The notes: generated by a model from the sequence alone, not told the origin. 38,143 nucleotides of DNA from Rhizobiaceae bacterium (GCA_027483885.1 JAIXTO010000076.1:1-38143), one strand, 5' to 3'. Positions 25,167 through 33,630 are shown, numbered from the stretch's first letter. Numbers and translations are program-made.

Positions 25167-26120
25167 GTGCAACTCCTTCTTCTTCATCTCGATGATGCGT
25201 TGGAGTTGCAGCCCGGCTTCGTGCAAGCCTGCCTGATGGCCGGTGCGCACGAGATCGCCGCCAAGGACAGCGGCCGCGCCATCCGGCTCTGGGGCCGACA
25301 GCCGGGGCTCGATGCGCTCTGGCAGGTGCTGTGCCGCACCCCGCTGAAAAGGACCGGAGGCGCACGGCTCTCCTTCATGGGGTCCGGCGATTTTCATCAC
25401 GTCACGGCGCTGCTCCTTGCGGCAGCGCTGGAGACAATGACGCAACCGGTGACGGTCATCCACATCGACAACCATCCGGACTGGGTGCATTTCCACAGCG
25501 GCATGCATTGCGGATCCTGGGTGAACCGCGCGCTGGCGCACCCTCTTGTCAGGAAGGTGATCACGCTTGGCGTGTGCAGCGACGATCTGACGTCACCGGA
25601 GAAAAAGGGGGCAAACCTGTCCCTGCTGGCAGGCGGCGGGCTGGAGCTTTACCCATACCGGCACGCGCCGAGCAAGGTGCGCCGCACCTACGGCTGCGGC
25701 CCGGGCTTTCGCCAGGTCGACGGTGCACTTCACTGGCAGTTGATCGCCGATCTGGGCGAGGAGAACTTCATCGACCTGCTTCTGTCGCGCATCAACACCG
25801 AAGCCGTCTACATCACGCTCGACAAGGATGCGCTCTGCGCGGCCGATGCGGTGACCAACTGGGACCAGGGCTCCATGAGCCTGCCCTATGTGCTGCAGCT
25901 GGTGCGCGCGATTGGCGAGCGGCACCGGGTCATCGGCGCCGATGTGACGGGCGATTACTCGGCGCCCGGCTATGGCGGCAGCCTCGCCACCCGCCTGCTG
26001 AAACAGGCCGAAGTGCTGATAGACCAGCCGCGCCGGTCGCGCGATGTGCAGGCCATCCGCACCATCAACAGTGCGGCAAACCACGCGCTGCTCGAAGTGC
26101 TCTCGGAGGTGATGCCATGA
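25167..26120 (+). CDS. Arginase-fold (ureohydrolase-like) protein
   Basis: 317 residues from a GTG start with GGAGG upstream. The fold's metal-binding signatures are all present in divergent form: H in GSGDFHHVT (GGDHS), D-x-H-x-D in VIHIDNHPDWVHF, H-rich HSGMHCGSW, D-x-D in YITLDKDAL and D in IGADVTGDYS. Arginases, agmatinases and relatives cleave guanidines or amidines with two Mn ions; the retained ligands suggest an active hydrolase rather than a relic. The substrate is not arginine by any evidence here. Its stop overlaps the next gene (ATGA). Confidence 0.8.
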   Translation: MQLLLLHLDDALELQPGFVQACLMAGAHEIAAKDSGRAIRLWGRQPGLDALWQVLCRTPLKRTGGARLSFMGSGDFHHVTALLLAAALETMTQPVTVIHIDNHPDWVHFHSGMHCGSWVNRALAHPLVRKVITLGVCSDDLTSPEKKGANLSLLAGGGLELYPYRHAPSKVRRTYGCGPGFRQVDGALHWQLIADLGEENFIDLLLSRINTEAVYITLDKDALCAADAVTNWDQGSMSLPYVLQLVRAIGERHRVIGADVTGDYSAPGYGGSLATRLLKQAEVLIDQPRRSRDVQAIRTINSAANHALLEVLSEVMP

Positions 26121-26467
26121 CCGCGACGCTCTCCATCGGCACGCTGTCGCTGATCCTCTTCTGCATTCTTGCAGAAACGGGGCGGGAGCTGTGTTTCAAA
26201 CTGGGGGCGGAAGGCACGCTTTTCCAGGCGCTGGCAAGGCCGGTCGTCTGGCTTGGCATTCTGTTCTGGGCCGTCGAACTGCTTGCCTGGACACGGGTGC
26301 TGGAAAAGGTGGCGCTGTCGGTCGCCTTTCCGCTGATGGCGCTGAGCTATGCGGCAGTCGCTGCAGCGAGCGCCATCGTCTTCAAGGAAATGATCAACCT
26401 GCGCCACGCACTCGGCATCGGCCTGGTGACGATTGGCGTGGTCTGTGTCGGAGCAACAGGACTATGA
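26117..26467 (+). CDS. Small four-helix membrane protein, SMR/EamA (ArnE/F-like) half transporter A
   Basis: 116 residues, nearly all hydrophobic, with four predicted helices. Motifs LILFCILAETGRELCFKLG and VALSVAFPLMALSYAAVAAA are those of the small multidrug resistance/DMT superfamily, including ArnE/ArnF flippase subunits. A second protein of the same type closes the operon, so a heterodimer is likely. It could flip a lipid-linked product or export a small amine. Overlaps both neighbours by 4 bp. Confidence 0.82.
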   Translation: MTATLSIGTLSLILFCILAETGRELCFKLGAEGTLFQALARPVVWLGILFWAVELLAWTRVLEKVALSVAFPLMALSYAAVAAASAIVFKEMINLRHALGIGLVTIGVVCVGATGL

Positions 26468-27339
26468 AAATCTTTGCGCATACCAGATGGGATATCCTGC
26501 CGGTGCTTGCAGCCCTCGCGCACCTTTCCTTCAACATCACCCTGATCCTCGGCTTTGAAAGCCGCCCGCTCTGGCTGTCAGCCGTGCTTGGCGCGATCTA
26601 TGCTGTGTCGATCTCCTGGAACATCAACAGCATCTCCCACAACTTCATCCACACGCCCTATTTCCGGCCGCGCTGGATGAACTATGCCTTCAGCCTCTTG
26701 GAATCCGTCACCATCGGCTTTTCGCAGGTCTACTATCATTGGATCCACATGCGCCACCATTCGGGCAATAGCGACCGCCCGAACGAAAAGGGCGAAACGC
26801 TGGACCTTCTGTCCATCTACCGGCACGGCCGCAATGGCGAGCCGGAAAATGTCTTCTCCTACACCTTCTTCAGCTTCTTCCGCGACGATATCGGCGACAT
26901 CCACAAGGCGATCGCAGCCAAGCGTCCATTCGAAGCGAAGTTCGGCCGGCTCGAACTCATCTCTTTCTTAGGCTTCGTGGCGCTGGCGCTCCTCTTGGAC
27001 TGGAAGGCCGTTCTGTTCTTCGTTCCCTTCTATTATCTCGGTAACTGCCTCTCCTCGCTTAACGGCTATTACGAGCATCTGAACGGTGATCCCGACGAGC
27101 CGATCGCCTGGGGCGTCAGCAGCCATAACAGCTTTTACAACTGGCTGTGGTTCGGCAATGGCTACCATGCCGAGCATCACTACCGGCCAAAGACTCATTG
27201 GACGAAGCTGCGTGCCTTCCATGAACAGATCAAGCAGGAGCAGGAAGCAGCCGGAACGCATGTGATCAGCACCTGCCACGCGCTCGGCTTCATGGCGCCG
27301 GAAAACCGCCAGCATGAGGAGGCTCCCCATGCCGGCTGA
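26464..27339 (+). CDS. Membrane fatty acid desaturase/hydroxylase family protein
   Basis: 291 residues. The three histidine boxes of the membrane di-iron family are intact: HNFIH at 59-63, HMRHH at 95-99 and HAEHH at 235-239. Hydrophobic stretches at ~12-30, 36-52 and 165-195 fit a membrane topology. Such enzymes use O2 and electrons to desaturate or hydroxylate acyl chains or related lipids. The start overlaps the half-transporter stop by 4 bp (ATGA). Its presence argues that the operon product has an acyl or other alkyl part. Confidence 0.9.
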   Translation: MKIFAHTRWDILPVLAALAHLSFNITLILGFESRPLWLSAVLGAIYAVSISWNINSISHNFIHTPYFRPRWMNYAFSLLESVTIGFSQVYYHWIHMRHHSGNSDRPNEKGETLDLLSIYRHGRNGEPENVFSYTFFSFFRDDIGDIHKAIAAKRPFEAKFGRLELISFLGFVALALLLDWKAVLFFVPFYYLGNCLSSLNGYYEHLNGDPDEPIAWGVSSHNSFYNWLWFGNGYHAEHHYRPKTHWTKLRAFHEQIKQEQEAAGTHVISTCHALGFMAPENRQHEEAPHAG

Positions 27340-28147
27340 CGGACGCTCCTTCTTCCTGGAGGGCACCAATGGCCTGGGTGTCGTCCTGGTCCACGGACTG
27401 ACCGGGGCGCCAGCGGAGATGCGGCTGGTCGCCCGCCAATTCCATCGCCGCGGCTTCAGTGTCCACGCACCGCTGCTAGCCGGCCACGGCGAGACGGCAG
27501 CCGTGCTGCGCCGCTCGCGCTGGCAGGACTGGCTGGACAGCGTCGAGACGGGAAGCGCCTGGCTTGGGGCACGCACCGATGCGGTGTTTGCGGCCGGAAT
27601 CTGCGTCGGCGGCAAGCTTGCGATGATGGCCGCCTACCGCAATCCCGACCGCATCCGTGCCGTCGGCGTCTATTCGCCCTGCTTCAACTATGACGGCTGG
27701 GACGTTCCGCGCCATTACGCGCTGATCTCGCCCCATATCGGCTGGATCTCGCATATTCCCTTCCTGGACCGGTTGAACTTTCGAGAAACCGCCTCGCTTG
27801 GCATCAAAGATGCCCGCATGCGCCGCATGGTGGCCGGCATGACCGGTGAAGGCATGCTGGACAGCTTTCCCGGACGTGGTCTCGTGGAAATGTACAGGCT
27901 CGGGCGGGCGCTCAAGGCACACCTGCCCGAAATCCGCACGCCGACCCTCATCCTGCATTCGCGCGAGGATGATCTGAGCGGCCCCGCCCATGCCGAATAT
28001 ATTGCCGCGCATCTCGGCGGCAGGCGCGAGCTTCACTGGCTCGACGACAGTTATCACATGATCCATGTCGATCGGCAGCACCGGCAGGTGGCCGATCTGA
28101 CGGCAGATTTCTTCGAGGCAGACCATGCATCAAGCACTTGGAATTGA
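27329..28147 (+). CDS. Alpha/beta hydrolase with Cys nucleophile
   Basis: 272 residues; the ATG at 27329 has GAGGAGG 6 bases upstream, better than the ATG at 27314. Oxyanion motif VHGLTG at 21-26. The nucleophile elbow is G90-I-C92-V-G94, where esterases normally have Ser. Acid and His are likely D215 (HSREDDLSG) and H243 (DDSYHMIH). A Cys elbow is known in PHA synthases and dienelactone hydrolases, and hints at thioester or acyl transfer chemistry. The start lies 11 bp inside the desaturase gene and the end 23 bp inside the next gene. Confidence 0.87.
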   Translation: MPADGRSFFLEGTNGLGVVLVHGLTGAPAEMRLVARQFHRRGFSVHAPLLAGHGETAAVLRRSRWQDWLDSVETGSAWLGARTDAVFAAGICVGGKLAMMAAYRNPDRIRAVGVYSPCFNYDGWDVPRHYALISPHIGWISHIPFLDRLNFRETASLGIKDARMRRMVAGMTGEGMLDSFPGRGLVEMYRLGRALKAHLPEIRTPTLILHSREDDLSGPAHAEYIAAHLGGRRELHWLDDSYHMIHVDRQHRQVADLTADFFEADHASSTWN

Positions 28148-29294
28148 CATCGCCGCACCCTTGCCGCTGGCAGGCGCCACCTCAGCGTCCGCAGCCGCCA
28201 TCTTCAGCAGCATCCGCATGATCGGACGCGAGGCGTGGAATACCTGCTTTGCCGGCGAAATCGAGACCTATGATTACCTGTTGGCTGTCGAAGAAGCCGG
28301 GCTCGACGGCTTTGGCTGGCATTATGTCGTCGTGCGGGAAGGCGGCGAGATCCTGTCCGCCATGCCCGTCTTCCTGTGCCACTACGCTCTGGAGACGACG
28401 CTGGAGGGTGGCCGCATCCGCCAGGCCATCGAACGGGTCCGCCGCGTGTTCGATGGGTTTCTGAAATTTCGTCTGGCCTGCCTGGGCTCGCCCTGCACCG
28501 AGGCGGGCCTTGTCGGCTTTCATCCGCGCGTTGCAGCGGAGCGCCAGCCGGCCCTGTTTGGTGCCCTGCTCGACGCGTTCGAGGCTCATGCCTCTGCCAA
28601 CGGCTGTGCACTCACGGCCTTCAAGGACCTGCCCCTGCCCTCGCACCTCCAGTCGACACTTTTGGCGCGCGGCTACAGCCCGATTGGCAGCATGCCGACG
28701 GCCTGGCTCGACATCGATTTCGACACGATCGAGGCCTATCTCGGCGCTCTCTCCCAGGGCACCCGCAAGGATATGCGCCGCAAGCTGCGCAGTCGCAACA
28801 GCGTGCGTATCGAATACACGACCGATTTCGGCCCCCTCCTGCCAAGGGTGATGGAGCTTTATCGCGAGACGCGCGCGCGCAGCGAATGGCAGTTCGAGGC
28901 GCTGACGGGCGCCTATTTCGACGGTATCCTGAAGCGCATGCCGGACAATGCCTTCTGCGTTTTTTACTTCGTCGGTGACGAACTGCTGGCCGCCAATCTT
29001 CTAGTGCACGATGAAGACCGCCTCATCGACAAGTTCTTCTGCATGGATGCCGAGGCTGGAAGACCCTACAATCTCTATTATCTGAGCTGGTTCACCAACC
29101 TTGATTACTGCCTGCGCCACGGGCTGAGCCGCTACCAGAGCGGACAGGCCTATTATCGCAACAAGGTGCGGCTCGGAAGCCAGCTGACGGAAAACGCACT
29201 CTTCTTTCGCCACCGCAATCCCCTGATGCAGGTGATCCTGAGATGGGTCTCCGGATGGCTTGCCGCAGACGGCACGGACGAGCATCCGGCGTGA
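28125..29294 (+). CDS. FemAB/GNAT-like acyltransferase (BioF2/DUF482 type)
   Basis: 389 residues. The second half holds the GNAT-like pattern of the FemAB_like/peptidogalycan family: GTRKDMRRKLRSRNSV, YRETRARSEWQFEALTGAYF, FYFVGDELLAANLLVHDEDR and YQSGQAYYRNKVRLGSQ. Such proteins transfer acyl or aminoacyl groups in envelope, exopolysaccharide or lipid biosynthesis. No signal peptide is evident, so it should be cytosolic. It overlaps the alpha/beta hydrolase gene by 23 bp. The donor and acceptor are unknown. Confidence 0.83.
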   Translation: MHQALGIDIAAPLPLAGATSASAAAIFSSIRMIGREAWNTCFAGEIETYDYLLAVEEAGLDGFGWHYVVVREGGEILSAMPVFLCHYALETTLEGGRIRQAIERVRRVFDGFLKFRLACLGSPCTEAGLVGFHPRVAAERQPALFGALLDAFEAHASANGCALTAFKDLPLPSHLQSTLLARGYSPIGSMPTAWLDIDFDTIEAYLGALSQGTRKDMRRKLRSRNSVRIEYTTDFGPLLPRVMELYRETRARSEWQFEALTGAYFDGILKRMPDNAFCVFYFVGDELLAANLLVHDEDRLIDKFFCMDAEAGRPYNLYYLSWFTNLDYCLRHGLSRYQSGQAYYRNKVRLGSQLTENALFFRHRNPLMQVILRWVSGWLAADGTDEHPA

Positions 29295-29671
29295 CCACCA
29301 TGCGGACGCTCTGGCTTGCCGTGCCGTTTTTAAATGCGCTCCAGCAGATCCTGCTCAAGCTGAGCGCGCTTGATGCAGCACCACAGGCAGCCTCTGACAC
29401 GGGCGCCTCCTGGCTGCCCCCCCTTCTCACATCGCCCTGGTTCCTGGCGGCGGTCGGAGCGGAAATAGCCTGCTTTGGCATCTGGATGACGGTGCTTTCG
29501 CATGTGGACCTGGCCAAGGCCTTTCCGCTGTCTGCCGTGAGCTATGTCCTCATCATGGCAACCGCCTGGTTTGCCTTCGGGGAACCGATACAGCCCCTTC
29601 AAGGGATCGGCAGCCTGCTGATCCTTGCCGGCATCTGGCTTATTGCAACGGCCAGCCGGCGCTCGGCCTAA
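29291..29671 (+). CDS. Small SMR/EamA (ArnE/F-like) half transporter B
   Basis: 126 residues from a GTG overlapping the previous stop (GTGA), or 123 from the ATG at 29300. Four hydrophobic helices are visible, with LNALQQILLKLSALD, GIWMTVLSHVDLAKAFPLSA and PLQGIGSLLILAGIWLI. It shares the DMT/SMR pattern with the protein at 26117 (AFPL..LSY versus AFPLSAVSY). The two probably form one heteromeric flippase or exporter. It is the last gene of the operon and is tail to tail with the outer membrane protein gene, 19 bp apart. Confidence 0.82.
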   Translation: MTTMRTLWLAVPFLNALQQILLKLSALDAAPQAASDTGASWLPPLLTSPWFLAAVGAEIACFGIWMTVLSHVDLAKAFPLSAVSYVLIMATAWFAFGEPIQPLQGIGSLLILAGIWLIATASRRSA

Positions 29672-29690
29672 GTCGTTTCAAGATCCTGTC

Positions 29691-30548
29691 TCAGAACCGA
29701 ACCGTAAAAGCCTTGGAGATGGCGATGCCGAACACATTCTGGTTGCGGCTGCCTAAGGACGAGGTGATGGGACTGTCGGCAGCATCGCCCGTCAGCCGAT
29801 CGAAGCGGTTGTAGAACTGGACAGTCATGTCCGGCGTCACGGCATAGGATGCAGATACGACGAACCCCACGGATTGCAGCCCGCCTTCTGCCTGATAGGA
29901 CGGCAGCACCCCATTGGCCGTCGATTCCGCATCGGTCACCCCAAAATACTTGCGCATATAGAGACGGTTGCCGAACGAAGCGCGCGGGCCTGCCGAAAGC
30001 AGCCACCTGTCATTCAGTGGCTGAAACCAGTCGGCGCCGAGAGCAACCACCAGCCCGGTATCATTGTTAAGCGCTTGTCGAACTTCGCTGCGCACCCGCA
30101 ATCGATCCGCAATTGGCCAGCCCTGCGCAAAAAGACCGCCATCGACGCCCCAGTTGAGGGCGCGGAGCCCCTTGAGGCGGCTGTCATCGCTGGTGGAACG
30201 GCTATCGCGAAAGCCAAGGACCGGGCCGATTTCGATGCCTGCGACATCGAAAAGACCGTAATCGATATTGTCGTCGGCCGCGGAATTTTCAGCCGGTTCG
30301 CCAAAGCGGCGGATATCGAAGAAGGGCATGACGCTGACGCCATAATGGGCAGCGCCCGGAAATTTCGGGCCGAGTTCACCGCTCGCGCCGAGCGTGACAA
30401 TCCACCCGCCCTGAGCCGGATCACCCTCGTTCGCGGCATCCGACAGATCTGTCGCGCCGGACGCACGATCCAACGCAGCGGCAAGAACGGGGAAGGGCAA
30501 CATCAAGGTCAAGATGGCCAGGATGGCGCAAGGCGTATTCCTGATCAT
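29691..30548 (-). CDS. MipA/OmpV-family outer membrane protein
   Basis: 285 residues with a signal peptide (MIRNTPCAILAILTLMLPFP, cut after VLAAA). The mature part has repeated amphipathic beta strands: GWIVTLGASGELGPKFPGA, VSVMPFFDIRRFGEP, GIEIGPVLGF, and SVGFVVSASYAVTP. It ends in a C-terminal phenylalanine (SKAFTVRF), the outer-membrane assembly signal. MipA/OmpV proteins act as scaffolds or porins. It could serve the neighbouring envelope operon, but it is on its own convergent transcript. Confidence 0.9.
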   Translation of the reverse strand: MIRNTPCAILAILTLMLPFPVLAAALDRASGATDLSDAANEGDPAQGGWIVTLGASGELGPKFPGAAHYGVSVMPFFDIRRFGEPAENSAADDNIDYGLFDVAGIEIGPVLGFRDSRSTSDDSRLKGLRALNWGVDGGLFAQGWPIADRLRVRSEVRQALNNDTGLVVALGADWFQPLNDRWLLSAGPRASFGNRLYMRKYFGVTDAESTANGVLPSYQAEGGLQSVGFVVSASYAVTPDMTVQFYNRFDRLTGDAADSPITSSLGSRNQNVFGIAISKAFTVRF

Positions 30549-30625
30549 GCCTAAACTCTAGACGCTGAACCTTGGCGCACCTTCTCCCATCCGGGCATCA
30601 AGGTCAAGGCAGCACGCGTCGTCTT

Positions 30626-31489
30626 TCAATCGAACTCATGCAGAACAAGGCCGCGCGAATCGGAGACCTTCGCATAGAGAGCCGTCGTCTCCAGCTTGCT
30701 ATGACCGAGCAGAACCTGGATGACACGGATATCGGTGCCATCCTCCAGAAGATGGGTGGCAAAGCTGAGCCTCAAGGTATGCGGGCTGACGCGCTTGTGG
30801 ATGCCGGCAACATCGGCAGCTTCCTGAACCGCGCGATGAAGTTGCCGCGACGAGATCGGATCGGTGCGGCTACGCCCCGGAAACAGCCAGCCGTGAGGCA
30901 GCATCACACCGAGCCGCTTTCCTTCGCGCCACCAAAGCCGCAGCAGTTCGAGGAGCTGCGGAGACAGCATGGCATTGCGATCCTTGCGTCCCTTGCCTTT
31001 TTCAACCCGGATCAGCATGCGTTTGGAGTCGATGTCATCGACCTTGAGATGGGCGACCTCGGAGACGCGCAACCCCTCACCATAGGCCACACCGAGGGCG
31101 GCCTTGTATTTGATGCCAGGTGCCGCCTCCAGTAAGCGGGCAGCTTCCTCAATAATGAACACGTCCGGTAGCTTGCGCGGATTGCGCGTTATCACCAGCG
31201 CCCGCGCCAGATCCCGCCGCTTCAGCGTGACCGTGAACAGAAAGCGTAGCGCCGAAACCGTGCTGTTGATCGTCGCAGGACCGACGCCGTTCTCATGCTG
31301 ATACAACTGGAAACGTCGTATGTCCTCGACCGTCGCGGTGTCCGGGGCGCGCCCAAGAAACGTAGCGAAGCGCCGAACGTGACGGATGTAGTCCTGCCGA
31401 GTGTGAGATCCCAACCCTCGCATCAGCATGTCTTTCTGCATGCGCCGGCGGAGCGGTGTGGTCGGTGCATCGTGATGAAAGCTGGCCAT
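30626..31489 (-). CDS. Tyrosine recombinase of the IS91-companion type, altered C-terminus
   Basis: 287 residues. N-terminal core-binding domain (QDYIRHVRRFATFLGR) and catalytic domain with R141 in EGLRVSEV, K in EKGKGRKDRN, H237 and R240 in SPHTLRLSF, H263 in LLGHSKLE and Y272 in TALYAKVS. It is very like the integrases that accompany IS91-type elements in rhizobia. Two oddities: HTLRLS has Leu where the family almost always has His, and after KVS the protein runs DSRGLVLHEFD and stops instead of the usual ~20-residue tail. It may be weakly active or dead. 31490-31760 holds no gene. Confidence 0.85.
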   Translation of the reverse strand: MASFHHDAPTTPLRRRMQKDMLMRGLGSHTRQDYIRHVRRFATFLGRAPDTATVEDIRRFQLYQHENGVGPATINSTVSALRFLFTVTLKRRDLARALVITRNPRKLPDVFIIEEAARLLEAAPGIKYKAALGVAYGEGLRVSEVAHLKVDDIDSKRMLIRVEKGKGRKDRNAMLSPQLLELLRLWWREGKRLGVMLPHGWLFPGRSRTDPISSRQLHRAVQEAADVAGIHKRVSPHTLRLSFATHLLEDGTDIRVIQVLLGHSKLETTALYAKVSDSRGLVLHEFD

Positions 31490-31760
31490 TGAACGTTCCT
31501 CTCGTTGAAGGGAACGTCATGGTCAGGCAACACCAACAGCCTGCCTAGAACCTCAGATAATCATGCGAAACTCGCCGCGCACGCCCTCCCGCGTAGCGAG
31601 TTCGTGCATGAAGGCGCGAAGCGGTCATTGAGTGCGGGCCGCGGGTGGCGCATCAGAATCGCGTTGCCAGCATCGTGCTCTTGAAGGGATTCGAATCAGC
31701 AACCCGATCGGTACTGGTGGGCCACGAAACTGCTAACGCGTTACGGAAAAACACCAATTG

Positions 31761-33014
31761 CTAATCAGCGCACGTGCCGAGGATCGGCGACATCAGCTTG
31801 ATGTGGGCATCAACCCGTTCCAACACTCTATCGGGTAGAACAGCTCGTTCAGGCAGAGACCACCAAGACTGGTTGACGCGCTCCACCGTCTCCGTAACCG
31901 CCTTCAGCACAGCAGCTTCCGGCAGTCGCGCACGATGAGCGAAGACTTTCCATCGCTGGGCGTTCATTGCCTTGAACGGCCTTTCACCGGCCAGCGACAG
32001 TGCCATGGCGTCCGACGGAATGTATGGGACGGTCGATAGCACATCATAGACTGGGGCAAGTGCCGGCTTGTCGCCCTTCCCATGATAAATCAGCGACCAA
32101 TTCTTGAGGTGCATGTCGCCATTGCCTGTCAGCACAGCCAAAGCCAGTCGTCGGACGAACTCGAGGGCTGCCGCTGAAGAAACGGCGACCCCAATAGCCA
32201 CAGCGATATCATGATATGCGGCCCCCTCATATTTTCGAGACGGATAGACGCCGAATACCTGAGCGAAATCTTCGATATGGACGCGCTCTCCACCGGCAAC
32301 GCGATCGAAACGTTTGACGAGGAGGACTTTGCCGTCGGACAATGTCTCAAACTCCTCCGGGATACCCTCGAACTGCGATTGTTGCACGAGCTCGCGTTCC
32401 GGCACGTCCATACCAATCGCTTCGGCCAATGCGAGATTTGCAAATTCGTTTTCCGAGACACCGGGAAATGATGTCGATGGAATCTTGGCGATATATGAAC
32501 CCTGCTCGTCGCCTAAGGGGATCGTCAGACCGCCGCCCTTGCCTGTGTTTTTGATGACAGAGAGTTTCATTTGCACGCCGGCGAGCGAAAACCTGGCCTT
32601 CGGTCTGGGGGTTATCAAACCCTCATTACGAACAACGCTGCCTTCGCTCGGCACAATTCGGACAGCCCCCGGCAGATCCGATCCGAGTGCTGCAAGCAAA
32701 TCGAAATCATTTCCTGCTCGCACGTTGCCTGAATGGTGCCTCTCCATCGCCTCGCGCAGTTTATCCTCTGGAAGAAGGTTCGCAAAGAACGATGGCAAAG
32801 CCCTTGCGACAGGCTTCGGGTCCTTCCGCAAACCCCCATGTGCCGCGCGAAATGACAAACTGAGCACTGGGAAACCACCCGTCTGTCGATAGCTCTCCTC
32901 AAAGCTGAACGCGTTGAAGTCTCCCGGCGTCCTCACGATCATGCCGACCTTCAGGTCATTCAGCAGCACGTCCAGTGAGGTTATAGATCTTGGATCAAGA
33001 GGCGCATCAGACAT
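31761..33014 (-). CDS. hipA: HipA-family serine/threonine kinase toxin
   Basis: 417 residues from MSDAPLDPRSITSLDVLLND. The HipA_N/couple-HipA region (FSFEESYRQTGGFPVLSLSF, ANLLPEDKLREAME) is followed by the kinase: GVQMKLSV, SYIAKIPS, LLVKRFDR, catalytic GNGDMHLKNW and YDVLST. HipA toxins phosphorylate a translation factor (GltX in E. coli) and cause growth arrest or persistence. Three in-frame ATGs (33026, 33020, 33014) compete; all overlap the hipB stop, so translation is coupled. C-terminal helices look complete. Confidence 0.92.
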   Translation of the reverse strand: MSDAPLDPRSITSLDVLLNDLKVGMIVRTPGDFNAFSFEESYRQTGGFPVLSLSFRAAHGGLRKDPKPVARALPSFFANLLPEDKLREAMERHHSGNVRAGNDFDLLAALGSDLPGAVRIVPSEGSVVRNEGLITPRPKARFSLAGVQMKLSVIKNTGKGGGLTIPLGDEQGSYIAKIPSTSFPGVSENEFANLALAEAIGMDVPERELVQQSQFEGIPEEFETLSDGKVLLVKRFDRVAGGERVHIEDFAQVFGVYPSRKYEGAAYHDIAVAIGVAVSSAAALEFVRRLALAVLTGNGDMHLKNWSLIYHGKGDKPALAPVYDVLSTVPYIPSDAMALSLAGERPFKAMNAQRWKVFAHRARLPEAAVLKAVTETVERVNQSWWSLPERAVLPDRVLERVDAHIKLMSPILGTCAD

Positions 33015-33318
33015 TGCCATCACCATCGAGACTGCCGACGAAAGCAGGAAGGTCATCTTCGGCGCCACCTGGCTGCAGTAAAGCTTCAACCGCCGGGACC
33101 ATGGCCTGCGGGATGAGCATCAGTTCCAGACCAAGCGCACGACCAATGTTGATCAGAGTGGTCGTACGGGCAGCGCTGGCTCCAGCCTCAATCTCGCGGT
33201 ACCGCGGACGCGATATACCCGCCATATCCGCAACCTGCTCCTGGGTGAGGCCCAAAGTCTTGCGCGACGTCTTGAGCAGCCGCCCTATGTCCTGAAGAGC
33301 CTCCGGACTCGACTTCAT
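33007..33318 (-). CDS. hipB: HipB-family HTH antitoxin
   Basis: 103 residues. An XRE-type helix-turn-helix covers LGLTQEQVADMAGISRPRYR and EIEAG, followed by TTTLINIGRALGLELMLIP. The C-terminal tail is acidic, as in HipB. It would bind and neutralise HipA and repress the operon. It is the first gene of the minus-strand pair, with AAGG about 7 bases before the ATG. Confidence 0.9.
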   Translation of the reverse strand: MKSSPEALQDIGRLLKTSRKTLGLTQEQVADMAGISRPRYREIEAGASAARTTTLINIGRALGLELMLIPQAMVPAVEALLQPGGAEDDLPAFVGSLDGDGNV

Positions 33319-33321
33319 ATG

Positions 33322-33355
33322 ATACCTTAACGCTTCATTTTTCCCATTATGGTAT
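33322..33355 (-). promoter_or_regulatory. hipBA promoter with ATACC/GGTAT inverted repeat
   Basis: On the minus strand, ATACC at 33355-33351 and GGTAT at 33326-33322 form an inverted pair 24 bases apart, the second just before the hipB ribosome binding site. CATAAT directly after the first half could be a -10 box. HipB in other bacteria binds paired inverted sites overlapping its promoter. 33361-33630 is AT-rich with no supported gene. Confidence 0.4.
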
Positions 33356-33630
33356 GCTTACGTATCTCACGGCATCTGCTCATGTCAAACTAAATGACGC
33401 CAATAGGGATCATTTGAGACTAAAAGATCTTCTTACAGATCAATTTTGTTTCCTCTACTGATAGGACGTTAGGCAATCTGGGTGTTGGTTTTTGCGTCAG
33501 TTTGATCCATTTTTCGATTATCGGCGATCCACTCACGCCAGATAAAATTGTTGCCGTACAATCGACTACACCGGATCTGGTGGGACAACGCGAAATGGAA
33601 AAGCGGGTTAAATCCTGCTGAAACTCAACA

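Noticed and set aside
31493-31517. ACGTTCC/GGAACGT inverted repeat before the IS91-type integrase
   Set aside because: Only 7-bp arms in a high-GC region; could be an element end but not enough to call.
31688-31697. GATTCGAATC, like a tRNA T-loop
   Set aside because: No T-stem, anticodon arm or acceptor stem can be drawn around it on either strand.
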